Shown: in pieces, positions 24,750 through 32,719 of the stretch
Numbering within the stretch: position 1 is the first letter of the stretch
How the letters are laid out: every line of letters starts with the position of its first letter
Made by a program: the position numbers and the translations under genes
The notes under the pieces: model-generated
Database searches by the model: none
What the model was told of the DNA's origin: nothing
The model's input: only the letters and a program-made list of their open reading frames with translations
Origin: an uncultured Collinsella sp.
GTDB taxonomy: Bacteria; Actinomycetota; Coriobacteriia; Coriobacteriales; Coriobacteriaceae
NCBI GenBank assembly: GCA_902491395.1
Contig: CABUHO010000007.1
Span: forward strand, 23,131-87,130
DNA length: 64,000 nucleotides
Direction: 5' to 3'

Positions 24750-26216
24750 CTATCCCACGCGCTCCGACAGTCGATACTTGCGGTTGCGGCTCGTCGCCGG
24801 CGCCGTGGGCTCAAGCTCGCCTTGAGCAATGAGCGCGTTGACGCGCGACCTAACCTGGGAAATTGTGAGCCCTGTGTGCTCTGCCAGCTCGCGCGTCCCC
24901 AGCTCGCCGTAGTGTTTGAGTGCCGTCACAATTAAGCCCCCGCCATGATCGACCGGCTCGATCTTTGAACGGTAAAGTACGACCTTGAACCGATCGAATC
25001 CCGGGCAGAACAGGGGCTCGGCCAGACCATGCGCGCGCATGGCATCGATCATCATCGGGATGCCCGAGCCATTGCCCTCAGCCGGCGAACCTGCGCCATC
25101 CGGCAGCGGGACAATCGACATGAGCTTCACAAGCGTCGCGTTACGGCATCGGGAGCTGCCGTCAAACAAGTTCTCGCGAGTCTTTCCCCCGTAAAGGCCG
25201 CCAGGATTCGTCACCTCGACACGATCGTCAAAGACGTCGACGGCAATCGATTGTCCACAGAACCGATCCCCGTATTCTCGATGGATTACGGCGTTGGCGA
25301 TTGCCTCGCGCAGAACCTCCTCGGGAATCTCAAGCGAGTCGACACGCGAGACGCCTTGGACGGTCGAGGTTCGCCGCAAATTCTTGGCGACGGCTGCGAC
25401 GGCATCCGAGATCATCTCGCCCAACGTTCCCTCACAGATTGTGCGGTCCATGAACCTCAGCGACCCCGCCATGCCCTTCTGAGTTCCCGCATGGACAGCC
25501 ACGTCAATGAAGAGCTTGGGATAGAACTGCTGAGGGTAGGTGCCCACAACTAGGAGTCCAGCCTTGGTGACATTGCCCTGGGAATCAAGGATATTTAGGC
25601 GCTCCAGCTTCGTTTGTTTGTCCGGCGCGCCGCGCATTGCCCGGGGCGTCAACGAGAAAGCCCGATCTATCGTACGGTCGACCAGCGTCTCGTCGAGATT
25701 GTCCGCGCCCGCACCCGCCACCGCGTCCCGATCGCTCGGAGTCGCTCGACCGTATGACGCCAATGCGAGCACCTCGGTCGATGAAAGCGGCACATCTTTG
25801 TCATCGATGCGCTTGTAGCTGCCGCCCTGGGCGCCCCGCTCTATGACATAGCAGGGCTTGCTCGACGGATCGAGCTCCTCAATCGTAATGACGAGAACGA
25901 TGACGCCCTGAAGCTCCACTCGCTCGATCGTGTATTTAGGCGGATTGGCCAGCTTTCCTCGACCGCCCGCATCACCCATGCCTGACACAAATTGGTTGAG
26001 CACTTTCTCGGTCTCGAAGTTCTCAACCGGGACAAAACCTGCGCGCTCACTCACTCCGAGCACGATGATTCCGCCGGCAGTGTTCGCGAATGCGCTCACC
26101 GTTTCCCATACGTCGCGGGAAAGCGTCGTGGCGCTCTCCTTCACTTCGACGTTAAGATCATCCGAGCCCATACGCCTTAAAGACTCAAGCAGACCGGTCA
26201 GCTCGTTTTCGTTCAT
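24750..26216 (-). CDS. AlbA_2 (Schlafen-like) ATP-binding transcriptional regulator family protein
   Basis: 488 aa. An N-terminal AlbA_2 domain (about 15-130, LNVEVKESATTLSRDVWETVSAFANTAGG pattern with GGIIVLGV), a central GHKL-like ATPase region (HATPase_c_4; EAIANAVIHREYGD and NPGGLYGG, about 300-400), and a C-terminal winged helix (GTRELAEHTGLTISQVRSRVNAL). This architecture is common in regulators and phage-defence-associated proteins; the ligand is unknown. ATG 26216 with AGGA upstream is preferred to a GTG two codons earlier. It is preceded by a promoter flanked by two repeat arrays that are probably its own operators. Confidence 0.8.
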   Translation of the reverse strand: MNENELTGLLESLRRMGSDDLNVEVKESATTLSRDVWETVSAFANTAGGIIVLGVSERAGFVPVENFETEKVLNQFVSGMGDAGGRGKLANPPKYTIERVELQGVIVLVITIEELDPSSKPCYVIERGAQGGSYKRIDDKDVPLSSTEVLALASYGRATPSDRDAVAGAGADNLDETLVDRTIDRAFSLTPRAMRGAPDKQTKLERLNILDSQGNVTKAGLLVVGTYPQQFYPKLFIDVAVHAGTQKGMAGSLRFMDRTICEGTLGEMISDAVAAVAKNLRRTSTVQGVSRVDSLEIPEEVLREAIANAVIHREYGDRFCGQSIAVDVFDDRVEVTNPGGLYGGKTRENLFDGSSRCRNATLVKLMSIVPLPDGAGSPAEGNGSGIPMMIDAMRAHGLAEPLFCPGFDRFKVVLYRSKIEPVDHGGGLIVTALKHYGELGTRELAEHTGLTISQVRSRVNALIAQGELEPTAPATSRNRKYRLSERVG

Positions 26217-26275
26217 CTGCACGTCCTTTCGCTCGGTTCTGCGAAGAATGCCGCGAATGGATTTCCTTCGTCTCT

Positions 26276-26347
26276 CAGTTATCTCTCGTAATTATCTCTC
26301 ATCTATCTGTTATCTCTCATATTAGAGATGAGTGAGAGATAAAAGAT
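26276..26347. promoter_or_regulatory. TTATCTCTC operator array, promoter-proximal copy
   Basis: Three direct TTATCTCTC words (26279-26287, 26292-26300, 26310-26318) and an inverted GAGAGATAA (26334-26342). The block lies between the likely transcription start and the AlbA_2 start codon. Confidence 0.7.
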
Positions 26348-26368
26348 AAGATGTCTGCCATCTGTTTC

Positions 26369-26397
26369 ATATAAACATGTTTTTGCTGGTAGAACAA
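26369..26397 (-). promoter_or_regulatory. Promoter of the AlbA_2 gene
   Basis: On the minus strand TTGTTC (26392-26397), a 17-bp spacer and TTATAT (26369-26374). It lies exactly between the two TTATCTCTC arrays. Confidence 0.6.
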
Positions 26398-26450
26398 TCG
26401 GTATTGAGATAATACCATGATTGCTTGTCTCTTTGCTGCTCAGTTATCTC

Positions 26451-26520
26451 TCATATTTATCTCTCGTCTTTCTGTTATCTCTCGTATTCGTGACGAATGA
26501 GAGATGAGAGATGAGAGATG
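26451..26520. promoter_or_regulatory. TTATCTCTC operator array, promoter-distal copy
   Basis: Same order as the proximal array: three direct TTATCTCTC words, then inverted GAGAGATG words repeated three times. The block begins with the same CTCAGTTATCTCTC as the other copy, 175 bp away, so it is a duplication with the motif spacing kept. Confidence 0.7.
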
Positions 26521-26536
26521 TGCGGGCGGCGGATGA

Positions 26537-26653
26537 GCGTGGATTTTGGACGGTCGGGAAATGAGGGTGGATATTTGGACGGTTTTTGGACGTTTTGAGG
26601 CTGATTCCGTCCGAAAATCCACTCTCATTCGATAGGCGTCCAAGTTTCCACGC
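26537..26653. repeat. Cluster of GTGGATTTTGGACGG-like words
   Basis: Two direct copies (26537-26553, 26565-26582), a partial one (26583-26592) and two inverted copies (26607-26626, 26636-26653) lie upstream of the M16C peptidase gene. Function unknown; possible regulator sites or a decayed palindrome. Confidence 0.5.
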
Positions 26654-26792
26654 TCGCGCGGCGGTCACGCGGGGCCTTTACCCATTCCGTTGGCATCGTC
26701 TTCAGTTCGCCGCAGTGCCGCGGCTCCATATGGGTATACTCTCGAGGATTCGACTCGATTCGCCCCCGCTGGGGCGTCAAAGGAGACTGCAT

Positions 26793-29700
26793 ATGCCCAC
26801 CACCTCAACCGACCCGCGCGCCGCTGCCGCCGCACTGCTGGTGCCCGACACCACCTGCCACGGCTTTGCCGTCGAGCGCTGCGAGACCGTGCCCGAGCTC
26901 GACTCGGACGCCTACGTGCTGCGCCACACCGTCTCGGGCGCTCGCCTGCTGTACCTGGCGTGCGACGACGAAAACAAGGCCTTTGCCATTGGCTTTAAGA
27001 CGCCGCCGGCCGATTCTACCGGCGTGTTCCATATTCTTGAGCACTCGGTGCTGTGCGGGTCGGCCAAGTTCCCCGTCAAGGAGCCGTTTGTCGACCTGAT
27101 CAAGAGCTCCATGCAGACGTTCCTCAACGCCATGACCTACCCCGACAAGACCATCTACCCCGTTGCCACCACCAACGAGCAGGATCTGTACAACCTGATG
27201 GACGTGTACCTGAACGCGGTGTTCAACCCGGCCATCTATACCAAACCCACCATTTTTGAGCAGGAAGGCTGGCACTACGAGCTGGACCTACCGGAGAGCG
27301 TCGAGGGCGAGGGCGGCGACAGCTCCGCGAGCCTGCGCGAGGGCACGCTGCGCTATAACGGCGTGGTGTTCAACGAGATGAAGGGCGCGCTGTCCGACCC
27401 CATGAGCGTGCTGGACGACGCCGTCAACGCCGCGCTCTATCCCGACACCGCCTATGCGCACGAGAGCGGCGGCGACCCGCGCGTGATCCCGGCGCTCACC
27501 TACGAGCAGTTCCTGGACACGCACGCACGCCACTACAACCCTTCCAACTCCTACATCACGCTCTACGGCGACCTGGACGTGGACCGAGCGTTGGCCTTTT
27601 TGGACGAGCGCTATCTGTCGCAGTCGAGTGCCGCGAGCCGCCGCATGGACGCCGCCGTTGCCGCCGGCGAGGACCCGTCCGCGCTGGCGCCCAATCCGCT
27701 GGACGTGCAGGCGCCTGTGACCTGCGAGTATAAGCGCGTCGAGATGGCCACTACACCCGAGAACGCCCTGGTGGGCCTGGGCCTTGTGCTGGGCAGCGCG
27801 CTCGACCGCAAGCGCACAATCGCGGCGGATATCCTGTTCGAGGCGCTGCTGGGCTCCAACGAAGCACCAATCAAGAAGGCCATTCTGGCCGCTGGCTTGG
27901 GCGGCAACGTGGTGAGCTACACCGCTGCCGAGAGCCTGCAGCCCTACGAGCTCATCATGCTGCAAAACGCGCAGCCCGGCGTGGCGCGCGAGCTGCGTCG
28001 TGTGTTCCAGGACGCCTGCCGCGACCTGTGCGAGCATGGCGTTCCGCGCGAGCGCCTGGAAGCCATCATCAGCAGCAACGAATACGACCTGCGCCAGCGC
28101 GACTACGGTATCGCCGACGGCGTGGCCATTGCGTGCGACGCACTGAGCACCTGGCTCTACGATGACGACGCCGCGACGCTGGCACTCAAGTACGGCCCGG
28201 TGTACAAGGAGCTGCGTAGCGAGCTGGACGGCACCTACTTTGAGGACCTGCTGCGCGAGTTGGTACTGGAGAACGACCACATGGCACTGGTCGAGCTGGT
28301 GCCGGTGGACGCCGCCGAGGGTTCGGAGGGTGCCGAGGCCACCGAGCTGGCAGCCAAGCGCGATGCCATGACCGATGCCGAGCTGGCCGACGTGGTCGAG
28401 CGCACGGCCGCGCTGCGTGCCGCGCAGGAAGCCGAGGACACGCCCGAGGACAAGGCCACGCTGCCGCGCCTGCGCGTGTCCGACATTGGCGAGGCGCGCC
28501 CCGAGCCGCCGCTGGTCGTGGACACGACCGCGCCCATCGTCTGTCTGCGCCACGACATCCCTACCAACCGCCTGGCCTACGCCATGCAGTATTTCGACCT
28601 GAGCTGCGTCGCGTTTGAGGACCTGCCCTATGTGACGCTGCTCTGCCGCCTGCTCAAACAGCTGCCCACGCGCGAGCACTCTGCCGAGGAGCTCGACAAC
28701 TTGCTCGCTGGCAAGCTGGGCTTTTTGAGCTTTACGACCGAGGTCATGACCCAGCCCGACGTGGACGGCGTGCGCCCCTACCTGCTGGTGAGCGCCGGCG
28801 CCCTGTCCGAGAAGATCGATGCGCTGGCGAGCCTGCCGCGCGAGGTGTGGTCGAGCACGCTTTTGCTCGATGCCGACACCGACCGCGTGCGCGACGTGCT
28901 CACGCAGATTCGCATTGGACTTGAGCAGGGCTTTATCAACAACGGTCACTCGGCGGCGCTCGGTCGCGCAATGAGCTACAGCTCGCCTTCGGCCGTGGTG
29001 CGCGAGCAGCTTTCGGGCGTTGATTTCTACCTGTTCCTTCGCGATCTGCTCGACCACTTTGACGAGCGCCTGGACGACCTGCGCGCCAAGCTTGCCGCAC
29101 TGGCAGACCGCATCTTTGTGGCCGATGGGTGCATGGCGAGCTTTACCGGCAGCGACGAGGACTTTGACGCGTACTGGGATGCCGCGGGCGACCTGGGGCT
29201 TGGCGCGGGCGACGGCGCTGCCAGCGGCACGCTCGTGGTGCCGGAGCCGCGCGACCGCCACGAGGCTTTCGTGATCCCCAGCGACATCTGTTTTGCGGCA
29301 AGCGCGTGCGATCCGCGTCGCTTGGGGCTCGACGTGACAGGCGCTTGGGCCGTGGCTGCCAACGCGCTCTCCTACGACTACCTGTGGAACGAGATCCGCG
29401 TGAAGGGCGGGGCGTACGGCTGCGGATTCCGCGCGGCAGGTGAGCGTCAGGCGGCGTTCTACACCTACCGCGACCCGGCGATCGATCCTTCGATTGAGCG
29501 CGTGGAGCGCGCGGGTGCATGGCTTGGCAGCTTTGAGCCCGACGAAGCCGCCTTTGAGGGCTTTATCGTGAGCTGCGTGAGCGGCATGGACGCGCCGGTG
29601 AAGCCGTACGCGCTCACCAAGCGCCGCAACACGACCTACCTGGCCGGGCTCGATCCGCATGCGCGCGAGGAGCGTCGCGCCCAGATGCTCGCCGCCACGC

Positions 29701-29831
29701 CCGGTGAGCTGCGCTCGCTCGGCACCGACGTGACGCGCATCGCAGCCGAGTCGCCCACCTGCGTCTTTGGCGGCCGCGACGTCATCGCAAAGAGCAACGC
29801 CGGCTTCAACGTAGTCGACCTGCTGGGCTAA
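26793..29831 (+). CDS. M16C-family zinc metallopeptidase (presequence-protease/insulinase type)
   Basis: 1012 aa, the usual size of the single-chain M16C enzymes that degrade peptides in a closed chamber. The inverted zinc motif is in VFHILEHSVLCGS (HxxEH, about residues 85-89), with the distal Glu in the FNEMKGALSDP region. Four M16 repeats follow; the C-terminal RVKGGAYGCGF substrate loop (about residue 870) is present. No signal peptide, so cytosolic. AGGAG lies 7 nt before ATG 26793; the longer opening upstream is not coding. Convergent partner: none; it ends in a strong terminator. Confidence 0.92.
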   Translation: MPTTSTDPRAAAAALLVPDTTCHGFAVERCETVPELDSDAYVLRHTVSGARLLYLACDDENKAFAIGFKTPPADSTGVFHILEHSVLCGSAKFPVKEPFVDLIKSSMQTFLNAMTYPDKTIYPVATTNEQDLYNLMDVYLNAVFNPAIYTKPTIFEQEGWHYELDLPESVEGEGGDSSASLREGTLRYNGVVFNEMKGALSDPMSVLDDAVNAALYPDTAYAHESGGDPRVIPALTYEQFLDTHARHYNPSNSYITLYGDLDVDRALAFLDERYLSQSSAASRRMDAAVAAGEDPSALAPNPLDVQAPVTCEYKRVEMATTPENALVGLGLVLGSALDRKRTIAADILFEALLGSNEAPIKKAILAAGLGGNVVSYTAAESLQPYELIMLQNAQPGVARELRRVFQDACRDLCEHGVPRERLEAIISSNEYDLRQRDYGIADGVAIACDALSTWLYDDDAATLALKYGPVYKELRSELDGTYFEDLLRELVLENDHMALVELVPVDAAEGSEGAEATELAAKRDAMTDAELADVVERTAALRAAQEAEDTPEDKATLPRLRVSDIGEARPEPPLVVDTTAPIVCLRHDIPTNRLAYAMQYFDLSCVAFEDLPYVTLLCRLLKQLPTREHSAEELDNLLAGKLGFLSFTTEVMTQPDVDGVRPYLLVSAGALSEKIDALASLPREVWSSTLLLDADTDRVRDVLTQIRIGLEQGFINNGHSAALGRAMSYSSPSAVVREQLSGVDFYLFLRDLLDHFDERLDDLRAKLAALADRIFVADGCMASFTGSDEDFDAYWDAAGDLGLGAGDGAASGTLVVPEPRDRHEAFVIPSDICFAASACDPRRLGLDVTGAWAVAANALSYDYLWNEIRVKGGAYGCGFRAAGERQAAFYTYRDPAIDPSIERVERAGAWLGSFEPDEAAFEGFIVSCVSGMDAPVKPYALTKRRNTTYLAGLDPHAREERRAQMLAATPGELRSLGTDVTRIAAESPTCVFGGRDVIAKSNAGFNVVDLLG

Positions 29832-29838
29832 GGCACCA

Positions 29839-29878
29839 AGGTAGATTTTTGGGACATGCCCGAAAATCTACCTTTTTT
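29839..29878 (+). terminator. Terminator of the M16C peptidase gene
   Basis: Stem AAGGTAGATTTT/AAAATCTACCTT with a GGGACATGCCC loop region and T6. Its 18-nt segment AGATTTTTGGGACATGCC recurs inverted at 32623-32640. Confidence 0.85.
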
Positions 29879-29909
29879 CTGCGGCTTGGGCGGGGCGGCG
29901 TAGCCCACC

Positions 29910-30067
29910 GCGGCGGTTTGTCTCAATCTGTAACATCTAGGCGGCAATATTGGCTCCAGATGTCACAAATCGAGACGTTTCCGGATGACGCCGACCCTTT
30001 GTCTAAATCTGTAACATCTAAGTCCAATTTTGCCGAGTTACTGTTACAGATCGAGACAAACCGCCGC
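29910..30067. repeat. 158-bp composite palindrome upstream of hicAB
   Basis: Outer arms 29910-29935 and 30042-30067 are 26 bp with one mismatch. An imperfect inner inverted repeat (CGGCAATATTGG... with ...CCAATTTTGCCG) fills most of the interior, and the word ATCTGTAACATCT occurs twice. No ORF. It resembles a MITE or large REP-type element. Confidence 0.75.
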
Positions 30068-30171
30068 AGACGCCCATCACAGCACAGACCACCACAAAGG
30101 TGCCTGTCCCCTTTCTCAGTGGTGATTCGAACGCTTGTTCTATACGTACACATGTTCTATATTATGAGTGT

Positions 30172-30200
30172 TTGCATCGGACTTAAATTGCAACTATAAT
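30172..30200 (+). promoter_or_regulatory. hicAB promoter
   Basis: TTGCAT (30172-30177), a 17-bp spacer and a consensus TATAAT (30195-30200). Confidence 0.75.
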
Positions 30201-30208
30201 ATAGTTGC
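30190..30208. promoter_or_regulatory. hicAB operator
   Basis: A 19-bp palindrome with perfect 9-bp arms (GCAACTATA-A-TATAGTTGC) covers the -10 box. This is the expected place for autorepression by the HicB antitoxin or the HicAB complex. Confidence 0.7.
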
Positions 30209-30223
30209 AGGATGTGAGGCAGG

Positions 30224-30487
30224 ATGACTCGGATCGACAAACTCATCGCCCAGCTGCTTAACCGTCCTTCAACGTATAGATTTGCCGACTTTCTTAAAGT
30301 TATGGCTTCATATGGCTTTGAAATGGACAACAAAGGCAGGACATCCGGATCGCGCATTCGCTTCTACAGGCCATCGGACGGCAGAATGTTCGTGATGCAC
30401 GCACCCCATCCATCTGACGAATTGACGGCGGGAACCATCCGAAACATCGTTCGATTTCTACAAGATGTCGGAGGCAGCCATGAGTAA
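30224..30487 (+). CDS. hicA: HicA-family toxin (type II toxin-antitoxin)
   Basis: 87 aa, a predicted dsRBD-like mRNA interferase. The core GRTSGSRIRFYR has Arg where small HicA proteins have the catalytic His (GSHH); this larger subclass instead keeps a conserved MHAPHPSDEL segment with two His. It begins after GAGGCAGG and overlaps hicB by 8 nt (ATGAGTAA), so the pair is translationally coupled. The residue responsible for toxicity cannot be assigned by reading alone. Confidence 0.85.
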   Translation: MTRIDKLIAQLLNRPSTYRFADFLKVMASYGFEMDNKGRTSGSRIRFYRPSDGRMFVMHAPHPSDELTAGTIRNIVRFLQDVGGSHE

Positions 30488-30809
30488 CGTTTTGGCTTAC
30501 AAGGGTTATTTCGCCCCGGTCGAGTTCGATGCCGAACAGCACGTGCTGACAGGTATGGTCGCCGGCATTAGGGACGCAATTGTATTTGAAGGCTCCACGG
30601 TTGAAGAAGTGGAGCGATGCTTCCACGACGCCGTCGACGATTACCTTGAGTTTTGTGCCGAAAAGGGCAAGGAACCAGAGCGGGCTTTTAAGGGCTCATT
30701 CAATGTGAGAACAGGCTCCGAGCTTCACAAGCAGGCAGCACTGGCGGCGGCAAAGAAGGGTGAATCGCTTAACAAATTTGTGGCCGAAGCAATCGCCGCG
30801 GCGTTGTAA
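30480..30809 (+). CDS. hicB: HicB-family antitoxin
   Basis: 109 aa. A partly degraded RNase H-like HicB fold at the N-terminus (GYFAPVEFDAEQHVLTGMVAGI, then STVEEVERCFHDAVDDYLEFC) and a C-terminal ribbon-helix-helix DNA-binding part (FNVRTGSELHKQAALAAAKKGESLNKFV) that should bind the upstream palindrome. GGAGG is five bases before the ATG at 30480. The pair sits between two palindromic repeats. Confidence 0.87.
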   Translation: MSNVLAYKGYFAPVEFDAEQHVLTGMVAGIRDAIVFEGSTVEEVERCFHDAVDDYLEFCAEKGKEPERAFKGSFNVRTGSELHKQAALAAAKKGESLNKFVAEAIAAAL

Positions 30810-30827
30810 TAGAGACGAGTCGCCATC

Positions 30828-30872
30828 AAAACCACCACGAGGGTGCCTGTGTTCCCTTCGTGGTGGTTTTCG
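30828..30872 (+). terminator. Terminator of hicAB
   Basis: Stem AAAACCACCACGA/TCGTGGTGGTTTT around a GTGCCTGTGTTCCC loop. The loop resembles the GTGCCTGTCCCC core seen at 30099-30112, so the terminator may derive from a REP-type repeat. Confidence 0.75.
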
Positions 30873-30875
30873 CTG

Positions 30876-30926
30876 TTTGCCCAGATAAAACCTGCCAAAA
30901 TAAACCTGTCCCTTTTTGGTAGGTTT
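30876..30926. repeat. CCTGTCCC-core palindromic repeat, copy A
   Basis: TTTGCCCAGATAAAA followed by CCTGCCAAAA, TAAACCTGTCCC and TTTTTGGTAGG, directly before the ribosome site of the 5-FTHF cyclo-ligase gene. Sister copies lie at 40931, 41611 and 48958. Confidence 0.8.
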
Positions 30927-30942
30927 GGGAGAGGGGGCTAGG

Positions 30943-31539
30943 ATGGACAAGGCTGAGTTGCGGCGGGCGGTGATTGCTCGGCGCGATGCACTTGATTTGG
31001 ACTTGCAGGCGGCGAAGTCTGCTGATATCTGTGCGCGGCTGGTTGAGCTGTTGGATCGCTCGGATGCCGCGGCGCCGCACACCGTTGCCAGCTATGCCGC
31101 GATGGGTTCCGAGGTCAACCCTGCCGCGTTTGCCGCTGCGGCCGCCGCGCGCGGCTGGCGCGTAGCCTATCCGTGCATGCTCTTGGCAACCGAAGCTGCT
31201 GCCTGCAGCCAGCGTATGTGCATGCGGGCGGCTGCTGCCGGCGACGCACCCGCGGCCCCGTTTATTGCCCACCCCACGAGACCCTTCGCGGCCACGGACA
31301 TCGACAGCGACCGCTTTCCCATCGTGCCCGCCGAAGCTCTCGACATGATCGTCGTGCCGCTCGTGGCCTTCGACCGCACCGGCGCGCGCCTGGGCTACGG
31401 CGGTGGTTGCTACGACCGCTACCTGCCCACGCTTTCGGCCACATGCCAGATCATCGGCATCGCCTTTGACGAACAGCGCGTCGACCACATCCCCACCGAT
31501 GCCCACGACCTGCCGCTGCCCAACATCATCAGCGCCTAA
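30943..31539 (+). CDS. 5-formyltetrahydrofolate cyclo-ligase
   Basis: 198 aa. Converts 5-formyl-THF to 5,10-methenyl-THF using ATP. The N-terminal MDKAELRRAVIARRDAL and the C-terminal LVAFDRTGARLGYGGGCYDRYL motif (ATP/folate site) identify the family. The start at 30943 fits the family N-terminus; a purine-rich GAGAGGGGGC is upstream. Convergent with metA. Confidence 0.92.
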   Translation: MDKAELRRAVIARRDALDLDLQAAKSADICARLVELLDRSDAAAPHTVASYAAMGSEVNPAAFAAAAAARGWRVAYPCMLLATEAAACSQRMCMRAAAAGDAPAAPFIAHPTRPFAATDIDSDRFPIVPAEALDMIVVPLVAFDRTGARLGYGGGCYDRYLPTLSATCQIIGIAFDEQRVDHIPTDAHDLPLPNIISA

Positions 31540-31581
31540 CCGCTGCCACATCAGCCACGGCTACAGCGCCACAGTCGCAGT

Positions 31582-32508
31582 CTAGTGCTCCTCGCCGGCG
31601 CGGGCTAGGTCGTAGGGCGTGGTCTGGTAGACGTAGTAGTTGAGCCAGTTGGTGTAGAACAGCTGGGCCTGGCTGCGCCAGACGTTGCGCGGCTCGGCGG
31701 TGGGGTCGTCACCCGGGAAGTAATGCGCCGGCACCTGAGGGTTGAGCCCGCGCTTCACGTCGCGCTCGTACTCCAGGCGCAGCGTGTCGGTATCGTACTC
31801 GGGATGGCCAAAGACAAAGAAACGGCGGCTGTCGGTCGACTTGACGATGTATAGGCCTACCTCGTCGGACACGGCCACGACCTCAAGCTGCGGCTCAGCC
31901 TCCACGTCCTCGCGGCGCACATCGGTGTTGCGCGAATGTACTGCATAGAAGCGGTCATCGAAGCCGCGGACCAGCGGGCTTTGCGGCTTCACCAAATAAT
32001 GCTCGAACACGCCGCTTGCCTTGGCCGGTAGATCGTACTTCTGAATGCCGTAATGATGGTAGAGCCCCGCCTGCGCGCCCCAGCAAATGTGCAGCGTGGA
32101 GTGCACGTGCGTAGTGGACCAATCCATGATCTGGCAGAGCTCGGGCCAGTAGTCGACCTCCTCGAATGGCATCTGCTCCACGGGCGCGCCCGTGATAATC
32201 AGGCCGTCGTAGTGGATGTCGCGGATGTCGTCGAACGTGCGGTAGAACGTCTCCAGGTGACCGGCGCTCACGTGCGTGGCCTCGTGCGTCTTGGTGCGCA
32301 GCAGGTCCACCTCCACCTGCAGCGGCGTGTTGGAGAGCTTGCGCATGATCTGCGTCTCGGTGGCGATTTTGGTGGGCATGAGGTTGAGGATGAGCACGCG
32401 CAGCGGACGGATGTCCTGGTGCAGTGCGCGGTACTCGGTCATGACAAAGATGTTCTCGCTCTCGAGCTGCGCAGCGGCAGGGAGGGCGTCGGGGATGCGA
32501 ATGGGCAT
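31582..32508 (-). CDS. metA: Homoserine O-acetyltransferase (MetA family, acetyl-CoA type)
   Basis: 308 aa, first committed step of methionine synthesis. Catalytic Cys142 (LHICWGAQ) is present, and the FGHPEYD segment supplies the other catalytic residues. Residue 111 is Glu (TGAPVE): in the MetA family Glu111 goes with acetyl-CoA use and Gly111 with succinyl-CoA, so O-acetylhomoserine is the predicted product although many databases name the family succinyltransferase. AAGGAG lies 7 nt before the ATG. I saw no SAM riboswitch in the 210-nt gap shared with the divergent dehydrogenase. Confidence 0.93.
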   Translation of the reverse strand: MPIRIPDALPAAAQLESENIFVMTEYRALHQDIRPLRVLILNLMPTKIATETQIMRKLSNTPLQVEVDLLRTKTHEATHVSAGHLETFYRTFDDIRDIHYDGLIITGAPVEQMPFEEVDYWPELCQIMDWSTTHVHSTLHICWGAQAGLYHHYGIQKYDLPAKASGVFEHYLVKPQSPLVRGFDDRFYAVHSRNTDVRREDVEAEPQLEVVAVSDEVGLYIVKSTDSRRFFVFGHPEYDTDTLRLEYERDVKRGLNPQVPAHYFPGDDPTAEPRNVWRSQAQLFYTNWLNYYVYQTTPYDLARAGEEH

Positions 32509-32719
32509 GGATGCTCCTTACGAGTCAGTTGCAGTTATGGTACAACGAGCGGCCCCATCCGCGCGAGCACATCGCCCAGCGATGCCGTCAGCGGCCCAAA
32601 TCACTCCAAAAGTAGAGATTAAGGCATGTCCCAAAAATCTGCGGCGCTTTAGCCTAGCAAAGTGGCAGCAGGACGCTACAATGGTTCGACGCGAAAAACT
32701 CGGCCGAAAGGATACATAT

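Noticed and set aside
26276..26520. CRISPR array or replication-origin iterons
   Set aside because: The TTATCTCTC words are too short and irregularly spaced for CRISPR, occur in both orientations, flank a promoter and have no cas or replication initiator gene nearby.
32509..32719. SAM or other methionine riboswitch upstream of metA
   Set aside because: No K-turn/AG-rich S-box core or terminator-antiterminator pair was seen, only a GGGACATGCC repeat fragment.
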